In this document: positions 27,153-35,699 of the stretch, piece by piece | How positions within the stretch are numbered: position 1 is the stretch's first letter | How the letters are laid out: each line of letters opens with the position of its first letter | From: an uncultured Alphaproteobacteria bacterium | Lineage (GTDB): Bacteria; Pseudomonadota; Alphaproteobacteria; RF32; CAG-239 | Direction: 5' to 3' | Assembly: GCA_944392225.1 (NCBI GenBank) | Contig: CALXWB010000007.1 | Span: forward strand, 1 to 52,765 | DNA length: 52,765 bases | Notes under the pieces: generated by a model | Database searches by the model: none | What the model was told of the DNA's origin: nothing | What the model saw: only the letters and a program-made list of their open reading frames with translations | Position numbers and translations under genes: made by a program

Positions 27153-27662
27153 TTATGCTTTGGTCAGAATATCCAACAGAGCTTTTTGAGCGTCAGCCGG
27201 CGTAATATTCTTGAATACGGCATATTCATTAGCGAGTCTGTCAAGAGCTTGCTCATAAATTTGCCGTTCACTATAAGATTGCTCTGCCAAATTTTCATTG
27301 CGGTGCAAATCTCTAACCACTTCGGCAATGGCCACCGGGGAGCCGGAATTGATTTTATTTTCATATTCCTGAGCGCGGCGAGACCACATAATTTTTTTGA
27401 TTTTTGCCTTGCCCTTCAAGGTGGTTAAAGCCTCATCCATCACGCTTGCATCGGAGATTTGGCGCAAGCCGGTGGTTTCAGCCTTTGCCATTGGGATTCG
27501 CAAAGTCATTTTATCTTTGTCAAAATTAACAACGATAAGCTCTAATTCTGAACCGGCAATTTTTTGTTTGGTAATGTCGGCCACTTTACCCACACCATGT
27601 GCCGGATAAACGACATAATCACCGGAAGAAAAAGCTAATTTATATGGAGTTTTTTTATTCAT
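27153..27662 (-). CDS. carD: CarD family transcriptional regulator
   Basis: CarD/CdnL proteins bind the RNA polymerase beta subunit and stabilise open complexes, notably at rRNA promoters. The N-terminal Tudor-like RNAP-interaction domain is clear (FSSGDYVVYPAHGVGKVADI, residues 11-30), followed by a helical DNA-binding half with MWSRRAQEYENKINSG and VVRDLHRNE. 169 residues is standard. Alphaproteobacteria usually have one essential copy. An AACATA on the plus strand (27726-27731; TATGTT on the coding strand) lies about 64 bp upstream as a possible -10. Confidence 0.93.
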   Translation of the reverse strand: MNKKTPYKLAFSSGDYVVYPAHGVGKVADITKQKIAGSELELIVVNFDKDKMTLRIPMAKAETTGLRQISDASVMDEALTTLKGKAKIKKIMWSRRAQEYENKINSGSPVAIAEVVRDLHRNENLAEQSYSERQIYEQALDRLANEYAVFKNITPADAQKALLDILTKA

Positions 27663-27790
27663 TTGTTTGTCCTGTTTTATTTATGAAGTTTTATTAATTA
27701 CAAATGTTTTATTAAAAACAGACATAACATACCACATTTTTGACCTCAAATCTAGTCTAAAAAAACACATTTTGTCAAAAAAAACAAAAA

Positions 27791-27818
27791 AAAGTGAATC
27801 GCAACCACGATTCACTTT
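27791..27818 (-). terminator. Terminator of the 27835-28374 gene
   Basis: AAAGTGAATCG-CAAC-CGATTCACTTT-type stem (one mismatch) 17 bp past the stop codon, with A-rich flank on the plus strand giving a U-run on the minus strand. Confidence 0.7.
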
Positions 27819-27834
27819 AATTTTTTTGAACTTC

Positions 27835-28374
27835 TCAGCAGGCCACCTCAAACACTTGTGTTTGATTGACAATATGAAAGACCTTGCCGTCAGGCAAAAT
27901 TTTGAGCTGAAGCAAGTCTTTCTTTTTGCAATTTTGCAGAGAAGAAAGCAGTTTTTTCATTTTTTCTTTCCCGGCCACGATGGAATAAGCCGAAATTCTT
28001 CCGCAAACCAACAACCGCAACAAAAGCAGTTCAGGCTCATCAACCAACAAAGCGTTTTCAAAACGCCCCTGCACCGTCACAAAAGCCGATTCACGAAAAG
28101 ACACGCCCAATTGCGGATATTTATCCAAGATCAAAACTTTGTCTTTTGAATAATTGATGAGTTCTTTAACCTGTCCATCAACCAGGTAAAGACAAAATTC
28201 TTCACCGATAAAGGTGTTCATAACAAAAGAACGGACTTCTCCGTCGGAAAAATCACCGGCTTGGGCAATTCTGATACCAATTTCACCTTCTGATGTTTTC
28301 AAATTCACATCAGCTTGTCCTTGTGCGACCAAAGATTTATAAATTACTTTGCCGCTAATTACATGTTGTTTCAT
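27835..28374 (-). CDS. Unknown protein, 179 aa
   Basis: I do not recognise this protein. It has no signal peptide or membrane helix. The N-terminal half is beta-rich (MKQHVISGKVIYKSLVAQGQ, GEIGIRIAQAGDFSDGEV), and the C-terminal part holds a leucine-rich helix (VDEPELLLLRLLVCGRIS) and a lysine-rich stretch. It is monocistronic between rplQ and carD, with its own terminator. The start ATG is preceded by an AT-rich leader ending AATT with no Shine-Dalgarno, as in the other orphan genes of the window. Codon use is not obviously foreign. Confidence 0.7.
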   Translation of the reverse strand: MKQHVISGKVIYKSLVAQGQADVNLKTSEGEIGIRIAQAGDFSDGEVRSFVMNTFIGEEFCLYLVDGQVKELINYSKDKVLILDKYPQLGVSFRESAFVTVQGRFENALLVDEPELLLLRLLVCGRISAYSIVAGKEKMKKLLSSLQNCKKKDLLQLKILPDGKVFHIVNQTQVFEVAC

Positions 28375-28479
28375 AATTCATAATAAGGTTAAGATTAAAA
28401 AATAGGTTAATAATTAGCTTTTATAAAATTGAAATAACACAAAAAATAAATTTGTCAATTTTTTTAAATAACCCTAAAA

Positions 28480-28511
28480 AAAACTCCGCTTGTTTCCAAG
28501 CGGAGTTTTAT
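28480..28511 (-). terminator. Terminator of rplQ
   Basis: AAAAACTCCGCTTG-TTTC-CAAGCGGAGTTTT, 18 bp after the rplQ stop codon on the minus strand. Confidence 0.88.
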
Positions 28512-28528
28512 ATCTCAACAAACAAAAA

Positions 28529-28981
28529 CTATTTGCTGGCTTCGCTGTTAGCTTTTTCAGCTTCGGCAGCGGCAGCTTTTTCAGCGGCAACGCGAGCCAA
28601 ATCTTTAGCACCTTTAGCGTTAACATCGCGGTCAACCAATTCAACAATAGCCATCGGAGCGCAGTCGCCATAACGGAAACCGGCTTTCAAAACGCGAGTA
28701 TAACCGCCGTTACGATCTTTGTAACGTTCAGCCAAAGTAGAGAAAAGCTTAGAAACAGTTTCATTATTGCGCAAGAAAGACAAGGCTTGACGACGATTGT
28801 TCAACTGACCTTTTTTAGCCAAGGTAATCATCTTGTCGGCAAAAGTTCTCAATTCTTTAGCGCGGGTAACGGTGATGGTAATTTGTTCATGGGTCAACAA
28901 AGCGTTGGTCAAGTTAGAGAACAAAGCTTTACGAGCGTTGGTATCCATATTAAATTTTCTGTGAGCCATTCCATGTCTCAT
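28529..28981 (-). CDS. rplQ: Ribosomal protein L17 (bL17)
   Basis: L17 binds at the peptide exit side of the 50S subunit. [20 protein letters not shown] is the invariant opening; the ATG at 28981 follows AAAGGAAATATGTC and the upstream in-frame extension is not conserved. 150 residues, about 30 more than E. coli, because of an Ala/Glu/Lys-rich tail ([16 protein letters not shown]). It is separated from rpoA by 685 bp holding a small gene and two terminators, so it must have its own promoter; the usual arrangement has rplQ directly after rpoA. Confidence 0.96.
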   Translation of the reverse strand: MRHGMAHRKFNMDTNARKALFSNLTNALLTHEQITITVTRAKELRTFADKMITLAKKGQLNNRRQALSFLRNNETVSKLFSTLAERYKDRNGGYTRVLKAGFRYGDCAPMAIVELVDRDVNAKGAKDLARVAAEKAAAAEAEKANSEASK

Positions 28982-29155
28982 GACATATTTCCTTTCATTT
29001 CTCTGTGCTTTGCCGGGCAAAGCGGATAAAAACCAAGTTGGCACTACTTTCATAAATGCCAAACAAAAAAGCAGAGTCGTCCCTGCTCAAATGTGGCTTG
29101 AATATAACGTAAATAAATAAAAAAGCAAGCATTTTTTATAAAATAAAATTGCAAT

Positions 29156-29189
29156 AAAAAAGAGCTGTTCTAAGACAGCTCTTGTTTTT
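29156..29189 (-). terminator. Terminator between the small membrane gene and rplQ
   Basis: AAAAAGAGCTGTTCTAAGACAGCTCTT: stem AGAGCTGT / ACAGCTCT with flanking A and T runs; it overlaps the stop codon of the 29188-29412 gene. Confidence 0.8.
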
Positions 29190-29412
29190 AAAGATTTCTG
29201 TTTTGCCTGCTTTCTATGATGTTCCATAAGAACAAAGCAACAAACATAATTACTCCGGCCGTATAGCTGAAAAAATTCAGCGCTGCGGGAGATGAATCGC
29301 CAAGGAGTTGAAGCAAACAACGCATTCCAAAGGCACAAATCGCACCAAAAAAAGCGGACCATAAAAAGTTAATGCCTAACATTAAAATTTTTGATGAATT
29401 TCGACTTTTCAT
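29188..29412 (-). CDS. Small membrane protein, unknown
   Basis: This 74-residue protein has two hydrophobic segments (about 10-32 and 45-66) with charged ends (MKSRNSSK and IIESRQNRNL), as expected for a helical hairpin in the inner membrane. I recognise no family. It interrupts the alpha operon between rpoA and rplQ and is bounded by terminators at 29621-29652 and 29156-29189. The leader is AT-rich without a ribosome-binding site. Its coding status rests on the membrane pattern, a fitting terminator and similar neighbours in the spc gap; it could still be spurious. Confidence 0.55.
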   Translation of the reverse strand: MKSRNSSKILMLGINFLWSAFFGAICAFGMRCLLQLLGDSSPAALNFFSYTAGVIMFVALFLWNIIESRQNRNL

Positions 29413-29620
29413 AACATAAAAAATTTATAAATAATTTTAAAGATAAACTCGCAATAGCACAGTTTATAAAATAAATCAAAGAAAATATGCCAAAAACAAC
29501 CTGAATATTTCTGAGGCTCAATTGCCATGGTTACTTTGAACAAACGCATAAGCATTGTCTGACATTCTTTCAGTTCTCTAACTTTCTGAAGCAAGCCAGC
29601 TAAGTATTTTCCTTTTTGCA

Positions 29621-29652
29621 AAAAAAACTCCCGCTTTTGAGCGAGAGTTTTT
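29621..29652 (-). terminator. Terminator after rpoA
   Basis: AAAAACTCCCGCT-TTTG-AGCGAGAGTTTTT, 15 bp past the rpoA stop codon on the minus strand, with one bulge. It separates rpoA from rplQ. Confidence 0.8.
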
Positions 29653-29666
29653 GAAATTTCATTTGA

Positions 29667-30677
29667 TTAGAAGTGTTCATCAACCTTTTTGATGAGCTCT
29701 TCAATATTCTCAGGCGGCCAACCCGGAGTATCCATACCGAGGTGGATTCCCATTTTGGCCAAAACTTCTTTGATTTCGTTCAAAGATTTACGACCAAAGT
29801 TCGGTGTTCTGAGCATTTCAGCCTCGGTTTTTTGAACCAAATCGCCAATATAAACAATATTGTCATTTTTGAGGCAGTTAGCTGAACGAACGGAAAGTTC
29901 AAGCTCATCAACTTTTTTGAGCAAGTTGCGGTTGAACGGCAGTTCTTCTTTTTCAGCTTCGACTTCGGCTTCAGGCTCATCAAAGTTGATAAACGGTTTC
30001 AACTGATCTTGCAAAATGCGAGCGGCATAAGCCACGGCATCTTCCGGGGTGACAACACCGTTTGTCTCAACAACCATGGTCAACTTGTCATAGTCTGTGA
30101 TTTGGCCGACACGCGTATTTTCAACCTTGTAAGAAACTTTCTTAACCGGAGAATAAATAGCATCAACCGGGATAAGACCGATCGGGGCATCAGCGGCTTT
30201 GTTTTGATAAGCCGGGACATAACCCTTGCCGGTATTAACGGTTAATTCCATAGCAATTTTTGCGCCGGCATCCAAGTTGCAAATCACATGTTCCGGATTT
30301 TTAATTTCAACATCATGACCTGTTTCAATCATGGCAGCGGTAACCTCGCAAGGACCTTCTGCTTTAAGGGTCATGGTTTTCGGACCTTCGCCATGGACGG
30401 CAACAGCCAAACCTTTGATGTTCAAAACAATATCGGTAACATCTTCTCTAACGCCCGGGACAACAGAAAATTCATGAAGAACTCCGTTGATTTTAATAGC
30501 GGTAACAGCGCCGCCTTGTAAAGAAGAAAGTAAAACTCTTCTAAGTGCATTACCCAAAGTCAAGCCAAAGCCGCGCTCTAAGGGTTCAACCACTATTTTG
30601 GCTTTATTTCCGCCATCAAACGGGGTAACTTCCAAATTAGTTGGTTTAATAAGTTCTTGCCAATTTTTTTGAATCAC
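29667..30677 (-). CDS. rpoA: RNA polymerase alpha subunit
   Basis: RpoA nucleates polymerase assembly with its N-terminal domain ([21 protein letters not shown], about residues 40-60) and contacts UP elements and activators with its C-terminal domain ([43 protein letters not shown]). The acidic linker [10 protein letters not shown] is visible. 336 residues is normal. It follows rpsK across 90 bp containing a hairpin and is followed by a terminator rather than rplQ. Confidence 0.98.
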   Translation of the reverse strand: MIQKNWQELIKPTNLEVTPFDGGNKAKIVVEPLERGFGLTLGNALRRVLLSSLQGGAVTAIKINGVLHEFSVVPGVREDVTDIVLNIKGLAVAVHGEGPKTMTLKAEGPCEVTAAMIETGHDVEIKNPEHVICNLDAGAKIAMELTVNTGKGYVPAYQNKAADAPIGLIPVDAIYSPVKKVSYKVENTRVGQITDYDKLTMVVETNGVVTPEDAVAYAARILQDQLKPFINFDEPEAEVEAEKEELPFNRNLLKKVDELELSVRSANCLKNDNIVYIGDLVQKTEAEMLRTPNFGRKSLNEIKEVLAKMGIHLGMDTPGWPPENIEELIKKVDEHF

Positions 30678-30724
30678 TGGGATGTCCTCTTCAATTACTG
30701 TATATGCAAAGTTTATAAACCAAA

Positions 30725-30756
30725 GAAGGCGAGGCTTTTTAAAGCCTCACTTCTTA
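30725..30756 (-). promoter_or_regulatory. Hairpin between rpsK and rpoA
   Basis: GAGGCTTT-TT-AAAGCCTC, extended by GAAG/CTTC-like ends, lies in the 90-bp rpsK-rpoA gap. No U-run follows on the minus strand, so it looks like an mRNA processing or translational element rather than a terminator. Confidence 0.4.
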
Positions 30757-30767
30757 TAAAAGCTTAA

Positions 30768-31160
30768 TTATACGCGACGACGTTTTCTCAAGCGGCAGCC
30801 ATTGTGAGGAATAGGCGTAACATCACGAATGGAAGTGATGGTGAAACCTATAACTTGCAAGGCTCTAATCGCAGATTCGCGTCCAGAACCGGGACCTTTA
30901 ACTTCGACTTCCAAGGTTTTCATGCCATGTTCCTGAGCTTTTTTACCGGCATCTTCAGCGGCAACTTGAGCAGCATAAGGAGTAGATTTACGAGAACCTT
31001 TAAATCCTTGAGCGCCAGCGGTTGCCCAAGAAACGGTATTACCTTGAGCGTCGGTTATTGTTATTCTTGTATTATTGAAAGTAGAATTTACGTGAGCAAC
31101 GCCCGCTGTAATATTCTTCTTTTCTTTTCTTTTCACACGTTGTGTTACTGCTTTTGCCAT
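30768..31160 (-). CDS. rpsK: Ribosomal protein S11 (uS11)
   Basis: S11 lies on the 30S platform near the mRNA exit. Family patterns: [38 protein letters not shown], and the basic end [13 protein letters not shown]. 130 residues, standard. It is 20 bp after rpsM in the alpha operon. rpsD, which follows rpsK in E. coli, is not here, as usual in Alphaproteobacteria. Confidence 0.98.
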   Translation of the reverse strand: MAKAVTQRVKRKEKKNITAGVAHVNSTFNNTRITITDAQGNTVSWATAGAQGFKGSRKSTPYAAQVAAEDAGKKAQEHGMKTLEVEVKGPGSGRESAIRALQVIGFTITSIRDVTPIPHNGCRLRKRRRV

Positions 31161-31180
31161 TTAACAATCACCTTTTCAAA

Positions 31181-31549
31181 CTATTTTTTCTTATTCGCAA
31201 CGGTCTTGCGTTTACCTTTACGGGTGCGAGCATTTTGTTTTGTGCTTTGTCCGCGAACAGGCAAGCCTTTACGATGTCTCAAACCTCTGTAGCAACCAAG
31301 ATCCATCAATCTTTTGATATTAACGCCGATTTCGCGACGAAGTTCACCTTCAACAACGAGGTCATTATCAATCACTTCGCGGATCTTTGCCAACTCGTCT
31401 TCGCTCAATTGGAAAACGCGACGATCTTCAGGGATTCCGGTTTTTGCACAAATGTCTTGGGCAGTTTTGCGACCAATACCATAGATATAAGTCAAAGCGA
31501 CTTCAACTCTCTTGGCAGTTGGAATATTTACACCAGCTATACGAGCCAA
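31181..31549 (-). CDS. rpsM: Ribosomal protein S13 (uS13), TTG start
   Basis: S13 sits in the 30S head and contacts the A- and P-site tRNAs. The conserved N terminus [20 protein letters not shown] begins right after a TTG at 31547-31549, preceded by GGAGAG five bases upstream. An in-frame ATG exists 60 bp earlier but would add 20 non-conserved residues. From TTG the protein has 122 residues, the usual length. The basic tail [19 protein letters not shown] binds rRNA/tRNA. 236 bp with no recognisable element separate it from adk. Confidence 0.95.
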   Translation of the reverse strand: MARIAGVNIPTAKRVEVALTYIYGIGRKTAQDICAKTGIPEDRRVFQLSEDELAKIREVIDNDLVVEGELRREIGVNIKRLMDLGCYRGLRHRKGLPVRGQSTKQNARTRKGKRKTVANKKK

Positions 31550-31785
31550 ATTAACTCTCCATTTTTCAATATTATTAACAAATTTAAAAAGTTGATCACC
31601 ACTTTTCAAAATTAAGCCGGATTATAGGCTATTATTTGTTAGTGTCAACTCCCCTTTACAAAATTTTTGCAAAAAAATGCATTTTTTTCCAAATTTTCAG
31701 AATAATTATATTTTTCAAGCCACATTTACGCGCTTATAATCTGAAATATCACAATTATTTCAAGCAGACTCGAGAAGTCAAAATC

Positions 31786-32463
31786 TTATTTTGTTGCGAT
31801 TCCCAAAATGGCATCAATTTTTTTGGCCACGGCTTCAATTGTGCCGGTTCCATCCACGGTTCTAAGCAGTCCTTCTTTTTCAAAATAAGGAATGGTCGGA
31901 TAGGTCAGCGCACGATAATTCACCAAACGATTCTGCACCGTTTCGCGGTTATCATCGATTCGGCGATAAAAATCCGTACCGCCGCAATTATCGCAAACAC
32001 CGTAAACTTTAGGTTTCTGAAACTTATCATGATAACCTTGTCCGCAAGTCATGCAAGCATAGCGTCCCAAGATTCGTTCCATGATAATTTCATCAGGCAC
32101 CTGGATTTCAATCACGGCATCAAGTTTGATTTCTTTTTTCTTGAGCATTTCATCCAAAGCTTTGGCTTGCGGCAAAGTTCTCGGAAAGCCGTCCAGAATA
32201 AAACCGTTTTTGCAATCATCCTCATCAATGCGTTCAGACAGCATTTTGATGATCATATCATCCGGCACCAAATTGCCGTTATCAATCAAAGCTTTGATTT
32301 CCAAGCCCAAAGGCGTGCCTTTGGCAGCCTCGGCACGCAACATTTCACCTGTGGAAAGGTGCGGAATATCAACCCTTTCCTTGAGCAATCTGGCTTGTGT
32401 GCCTTTACCGCAGCCCGGAGCTCCGGTAAAGACCACATGTAAACCCAATCCGTTTTTGTTCAT
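31786..32463 (-). CDS. adk: Adenylate kinase, zinc-lid form
   Basis: Adk interconverts ATP + AMP and 2 ADP. P-loop GAPGCGKGTQ (about residues 14-23), the AMP-binding LSTGEMLRAE and FILDGFPRTLPQAKALD are intact. The LID contains CMTCGQGYH and VCDNCGG, a four-cysteine zinc site. 225 residues, the long form. It overlaps the end of secY by one base (TAATG), so it is coupled to secretion-channel synthesis as in many spc operons. Confidence 0.98.
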   Translation of the reverse strand: MNKNGLGLHVVFTGAPGCGKGTQARLLKERVDIPHLSTGEMLRAEAAKGTPLGLEIKALIDNGNLVPDDMIIKMLSERIDEDDCKNGFILDGFPRTLPQAKALDEMLKKKEIKLDAVIEIQVPDEIIMERILGRYACMTCGQGYHDKFQKPKVYGVCDNCGGTDFYRRIDDNRETVQNRLVNYRALTYPTIPYFEKEGLLRTVDGTGTIEAVAKKIDAILGIATK

Positions 32464-33815
32464 TATCTTCTCTTTCCTTTTCCGGCGAGTGAGGCTTTAC
32501 GAATCAACGATTCGTATTGATAAGCAATCAAGTGAGATTGCACCTGGCCGATGAAATCCATTGTCACTTGAACCACGATGAGCAAGGTTGTGCCGCCCAA
32601 AACAAACGGAACTGAGAGTTTGGTAATCAAAATCTCAGGCAAGATGCAGAGTGCAACCAAATAAACCGCACCCAAAACAGTCAAACGAGTAACGACGTAA
32701 TCCAAATATTCAGCGGTGTTTTTACCCGGACGGATACCGGCAATAAAGCCACCGTGCTTTTTCAAATTCTCAGCCGTATCTTCTGGGTTGAAAACAACCG
32801 CGGTATAGAAGAAAGCAAAGAACAAAATCAAAGCCGCATACAAGGTCAAATATAAGGGTTGACCATGACCGAGCATTTGGCTTAAAGATTGCACCCAAGC
32901 CGGACCGTTTTCAGAGCTGAGCTGTGCAATGGTAATCGGCAATAAAAGCAATGAGCTGGCAAAAATCGGCGGAATAACGCCTGTCGGGTTAATCTTGAGC
33001 GGCAAGTGAGAACTTTCGGCCGCACCCATGCGTCCCATAATTTGGCGTTTCGGATATTGAATAATGATTTTGCGTTGAGCTCTTTCAACCAAAACAATGA
33101 TGTAAATCAAAGCTAAAACCATCACGAGGAGCATAGCCATCACCGGCAAAGACATAGAACCGACACGACCCAACTCAAAAGTTTGAGCTAAAGCGGTCGG
33201 AATATTAGAAATAATACCAACGGTAATGATGAGTGAAGAACCATTACCTACGCCGCGTGCAGTAATTTGTTCACCGAGCCATACGATAAACATGGTACCA
33301 CCAACCAAAGAAACGATGGTTGTAAAGCGGAAAACAAAACCGGGGTTAATAACGGCAGAAACACCTGCAGAACCATGCATACCTTCCAAACCGATAGCAA
33401 TACCATAACCTTGAATAATGGTAATAAATACGGTCAAAATTCTGGTATATTGTGTAATTTTACGATGACCGGCTTCACCATCTTTTTTCAAAGAAGCCAA
33501 AGAAGGAATAACCGTTTGACCAAGTTGAACAATGATGGATGCCGAGATGTAAGGCATAATGTTAAGAGCAAAAATGGTCATACGTTCCAAAGCACCACCG
33601 GCAAACATATTAAACATACCGAGGATACCGCCGGAGTTTTTAGCGAAAATATCCGATAAAACATGCGGGTCAATACCCGGAAGCGGAATAAAAGTTCCCA
33701 AACGGAAAACAATCAAAGCCAAGACGGTGAACCACAATCTTTTCTTGAGTTCGTCAGCTTTGCTAAAGGCAGACATATCCATATTTGCTGCCATTTTTTC
33801 TGCTAATGATACCAT
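32463..33815 (-). CDS. secY: Protein translocase channel subunit SecY
   Basis: SecY is the ten-helix pore of the Sec translocon. Typical segments are FRLGTFIPLPGIDP, MFAGGALERMTIFALNIMPY, the plug/loop region LKKDGEAGHRKITQYTRIL, and PGKNTAEYLDYVVTRLT. 450 residues is standard. Instead of following rplO, it is separated by 1.9 kb with four small genes and terminators, so it should have its own promoter within 33816-34145. The 3' end overlaps adk by one base. Confidence 0.98.
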   Translation of the reverse strand: MVSLAEKMAANMDMSAFSKADELKKRLWFTVLALIVFRLGTFIPLPGIDPHVLSDIFAKNSGGILGMFNMFAGGALERMTIFALNIMPYISASIIVQLGQTVIPSLASLKKDGEAGHRKITQYTRILTVFITIIQGYGIAIGLEGMHGSAGVSAVINPGFVFRFTTIVSLVGGTMFIVWLGEQITARGVGNGSSLIITVGIISNIPTALAQTFELGRVGSMSLPVMAMLLVMVLALIYIIVLVERAQRKIIIQYPKRQIMGRMGAAESSHLPLKINPTGVIPPIFASSLLLLPITIAQLSSENGPAWVQSLSQMLGHGQPLYLTLYAALILFFAFFYTAVVFNPEDTAENLKKHGGFIAGIRPGKNTAEYLDYVVTRLTVLGAVYLVALCILPEILITKLSVPFVLGGTTLLIVVQVTMDFIGQVQSHLIAYQYESLIRKASLAGKGKRR

Positions 33816-34072
33816 TTTTTTAACAATCCTTACTTATTTAAAACATCAATACGGGGCACAAAAACCCCTTTTAGCTAAGATATTAATACACGATATTTTT
33901 TTTAATTCAACAAAATTATCCACTTACACCACAGATTTGCAGTGATTCTTTAAGCATCATTAAAGAAAACATTGTCTTAAGCAATGTGAATTAATGTCTA
34001 AATATCATTTTTCTCCATCTCGAACTTGTTTTGGAATAGCGATAAAGAATTGTAGCAAAAGAAACAAAAGAT

Positions 34073-34142
34073 TCGCCAAGAACATTATCTGTTCTCGACA
34101 CGGGCAGCACAGCCGTCAATTAGAACGTTCAAACTGGCTCAG
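34073..34142. repeat. Degenerate third copy of the 618-810 repeat unit
   Basis: TCGCCAAGAACAT, then GGGCAG, AGCCGTCAATTAG and CGTTCAAACTGGCT follow the same order as CGCCAAGGACAT, GCGGCAG, CAATTAGG and CGATCGAACGCGCT in 719-796. The hairpin itself is decayed here. Confidence 0.4.
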
Positions 34143-34154
34143 CTTAAAAAAGGG

Positions 34155-34192
34155 AAATCCCCTCTTTGGTCAAACAAAGAGAGGATTTTTTA
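34155..34192 (-). terminator. Terminator ending the small-gene cluster before secY
   Basis: AAATCCCCTCTTTG pairs with CAAAGAGAGGATTT around GTCAAA; the flanking A run on the plus strand gives a U run on the minus strand. It isolates secY from upstream transcription. Confidence 0.8.
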
Positions 34193-34205
34193 GTTTTTTT
34201 GAGGC

Positions 34206-34529
34206 TTAGTCCTTGAACCTTACCTCTAAAACTTTTTCTCCGCTATAGACGATTGTGTCACCTGGTTGAGCGAAGAAAAAGTCTCTTTGCTGGGTTTGTT
34301 CAATCTCTATTCCATCCCTGGAATATCCCGATATAATAACCCCATCCCGCAAGCGGACAGATAAATCCGTCCACCCCCGGTGATCTCTTTGAAACACACG
34401 GTGCACGACACCGCTTTTTATTGTGTTTTGCACCTCTGCAGGAACCTGTTCAGGCTCTTGAGAAGCGTCACCGACAGAAGAACAAGATACGCACCAAACT
34501 GCAATCAAAACAAATAAAAAATTTTTCAT
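34206..34529 (-). CDS. Small lipoprotein, unknown
   Basis: Signal peptide MKNFLFVLIAVWCVSCSS with a lipobox (V-S-C; lipidated cysteine about residue 16) followed by a 90-residue polar domain with beta-strand character (GWTDLSVRLRDGVIISGYS, FFFAQPGDTIVYSGEKVLEV). I recognise no family. It is the last of four small genes placed between rplO and secY, 4 bp after the 63-residue membrane protein gene. The leader has no Shine-Dalgarno. Confidence 0.7.
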   Translation of the reverse strand: MKNFLFVLIAVWCVSCSSVGDASQEPEQVPAEVQNTIKSGVVHRVFQRDHRGWTDLSVRLRDGVIISGYSRDGIEIEQTQQRDFFFAQPGDTIVYSGEKVLEVRFKD

Positions 34530-34533
34530 ACTG

Positions 34534-34725
34534 TTATTTTTTTAAATGAATACTTTTCCAAATCATATCAATAATCATTAAAAGTATAGCTAAAGCCGCA
34601 GTAATACATCCGGCAAGCAGAATATTCAACGCCTTTTGATTAGGACCGATGATTATGGCAACCAAAATAAACAGAACAACCTCTATCAAGGCTAATATTA
34701 AGCCTCCGATTACAACATTTTTCAT
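34534..34725 (-). CDS. Small two-helix membrane protein, unknown
   Basis: 63 residues with two long hydrophobic helices (about 4-27 and 34-55) and a lysine end (KSIHLKK). No family recognised. It starts with MKNV after an AT-rich stretch lacking a ribosome-binding site, 18 bp after the 119-residue gene, and is followed 4 bp later by the lipoprotein. The cluster looks like a co-transcribed unit of envelope-associated small proteins. Confidence 0.6.
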   Translation of the reverse strand: MKNVVIGGLILALIEVVLFILVAIIIGPNQKALNILLAGCITAALAILLMIIDMIWKSIHLKK

Positions 34726-34743
34726 AAGTATTGTTTTTAGAGA

Positions 34744-35103
34744 TTAAACATATTTAACCGCACCTTTGAGTTCAGGATTAAACACTCCGTTCAAAACGGA
34801 GATAATTACCTTCTCAACAAAGCATACAGAATCGACAATTTTTGCTGTCGGATTTTCTTCTTGCCATACTTCAATCGATAAGTTAATCATCGACACAAAA
34901 GCTTGCAAACGCGGTTCTGAAAAAAGAATTTTTTTGAGTTTCTGCTCATCCGCATAAGGATGCGTTTGGCTCATCAAAAAGCGTAGTTCATGTGCCTTTT
35001 CTTTTTTCTCTGCCTCAGGCAAAGCGTTCAGCAATTCCAACTGTTCAAAATTTTCAATTTGCTTGGTCAGATAGCTAACCACGATTTCTTTAATCTTTTC
35101 CAT
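34744..35103 (-). CDS. Unknown helical protein, 119 aa
   Basis: A soluble, mostly helical protein (MEKIKEIVVSYLTKQIENFE, LLNALPEAEKKEKAHELRFL) without signal peptide or membrane segment. I do not recognise a family. The ATG follows AATACAATT with no Shine-Dalgarno; the 46357-47115 gene has the identical AATACAATT-ATG context. A good sigma-70 promoter (35145-35173) lies 42 bp upstream, so transcription of the three-gene group 35103-34206 probably begins here. Confidence 0.65.
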   Translation of the reverse strand: MEKIKEIVVSYLTKQIENFEQLELLNALPEAEKKEKAHELRFLMSQTHPYADEQKLKKILFSEPRLQAFVSMINLSIEVWQEENPTAKIVDSVCFVEKVIISVLNGVFNPELKGAVKYV

Positions 35104-35144
35104 AATTGTATTTTTTTTGAATAAATAATTTTTGTTTGGCTAGG

Positions 35145-35173
35145 AACATAGCATATTTCTTTGTCCATAGCAA
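35145..35173 (-). promoter_or_regulatory. Candidate promoter of the 34206-35103 small genes
   Basis: Minus strand: TTGCTA (35168-35173), 17-nt spacer, TATGTT (35145-35150). The same -10 hexamer appears before rpsJ, the 47115 gene and the 52109 gene. Confidence 0.5.
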
Positions 35174-35176
35174 GCA

Positions 35177-35215
35177 CAAAAAAAAGCGGCTTCTTTCGAA
35201 ACCACTTTTTGTTTT
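35177..35215 (-). terminator. Terminator after the 35230-35421 gene
   Basis: AAAAAGCGGCTTC-TTTC-GAAACCACTTTTT: stem with G:U pairs, flanked by A and T runs, directly after the stop codon of the small membrane gene. Confidence 0.75.
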
Positions 35216-35229
35216 GGGCAATACATACA

Positions 35230-35421
35230 TCAATACAGATTTCTGTATCTCAAGTGCTTCAGCCCAATTGCAATGAGCGCAATCCATGCTGAAACGCCAG
35301 CAGCAAAAAAACCACCAGCAGCAAGCTGATAATTTTCGTTAAAACCAGCAATCCAAAAAACGATAATACCCATCATAGCAACGACAAGGGCTGCCATGAT
35401 AAATTTTTCTAACTTTTTCAT
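35230..35421 (-). CDS. Small two-helix membrane protein, unknown
   Basis: 63 residues: MKKLEKF, then two hydrophobic segments (about 8-27 and 34-54) and a basic end LKHLRYRNLY. No family recognised. It is transcribed alone, with a terminator immediately downstream and the rplO terminator upstream. The ATG follows TTAAAAAATAAAAAAAT with no ribosome-binding site. It resembles in size and layout, not in sequence, the other small membrane proteins here. Confidence 0.55.
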   Translation of the reverse strand: MKKLEKFIMAALVVAMMGIIVFWIAGFNENYQLAAGGFFAAGVSAWIALIAIGLKHLRYRNLY

Positions 35422-35635
35422 ATTTTTTTATTTTTTAAGAAAACAACCAGACTATTGTTTCTTATGTAAAACATAAATTTCCATTAATCTGAATTAATCA
35501 CTTTCCTTAAAAAAAAGAAAATATGAAAAATTGCCTGCAGAATAATAGAATAAAAGATCTATTTAACTTTTGTACTTTACCACATTTTTAGACCGCAAAC
35601 AAGCACAAAATATCGCCCTGCAAAATTGTCATAAC

Positions 35636-35676
35636 AAAAAAAAGGGAGTGAAGAATCTCTCCTCACCCCTTTTTTC
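35636..35676 (-). terminator. Terminator after rplO
   Basis: AAAGGGAGTGAAGA-ATC-TCTCCTCACCCCTTTT, an imperfect but long stem with A/T runs, 24 bp past the rplO stop codon. The spc transcript should end here instead of continuing to secY. The rest of 35422-35635 holds only AT-rich promoter-like sequence. Confidence 0.8.
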
Positions 35677-35699
35677 AAATTTACTTTTCAGCTTTTTAA

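Larger units (their letters stand above)
33816..34205 (-). other. secY upstream gap: leader, repeat remnant, terminator
   Basis: The 390 bp contain no gene. Near secY there is a GGGG-CACAAAAA-CCCC hairpin (33853-33868) in what would be the secY leader. Upstream, on the minus strand, TTGTTG followed by AT-rich sequence with TATTAA could be the promoter. 34073-34142 is a degenerate copy of the 618-810 repeat, and 34155-34192 is a terminator of the small-gene cluster. Confidence 0.45.

Noticed and set aside
29409-29621. Minus-strand reading frame of 70 codons upstream of the small membrane gene
   Set aside because: It begins within the arm of the rpoA terminator, has no ribosome-binding site and overlaps the better 29188-29412 gene start; composition looks random.
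31636-32442. Long plus-strand frame of 268 codons opposite adk
   Set aside because: Phe/His/Gln/Asn-rich translation typical for the complement of a coding strand; adk is certain on the minus strand.
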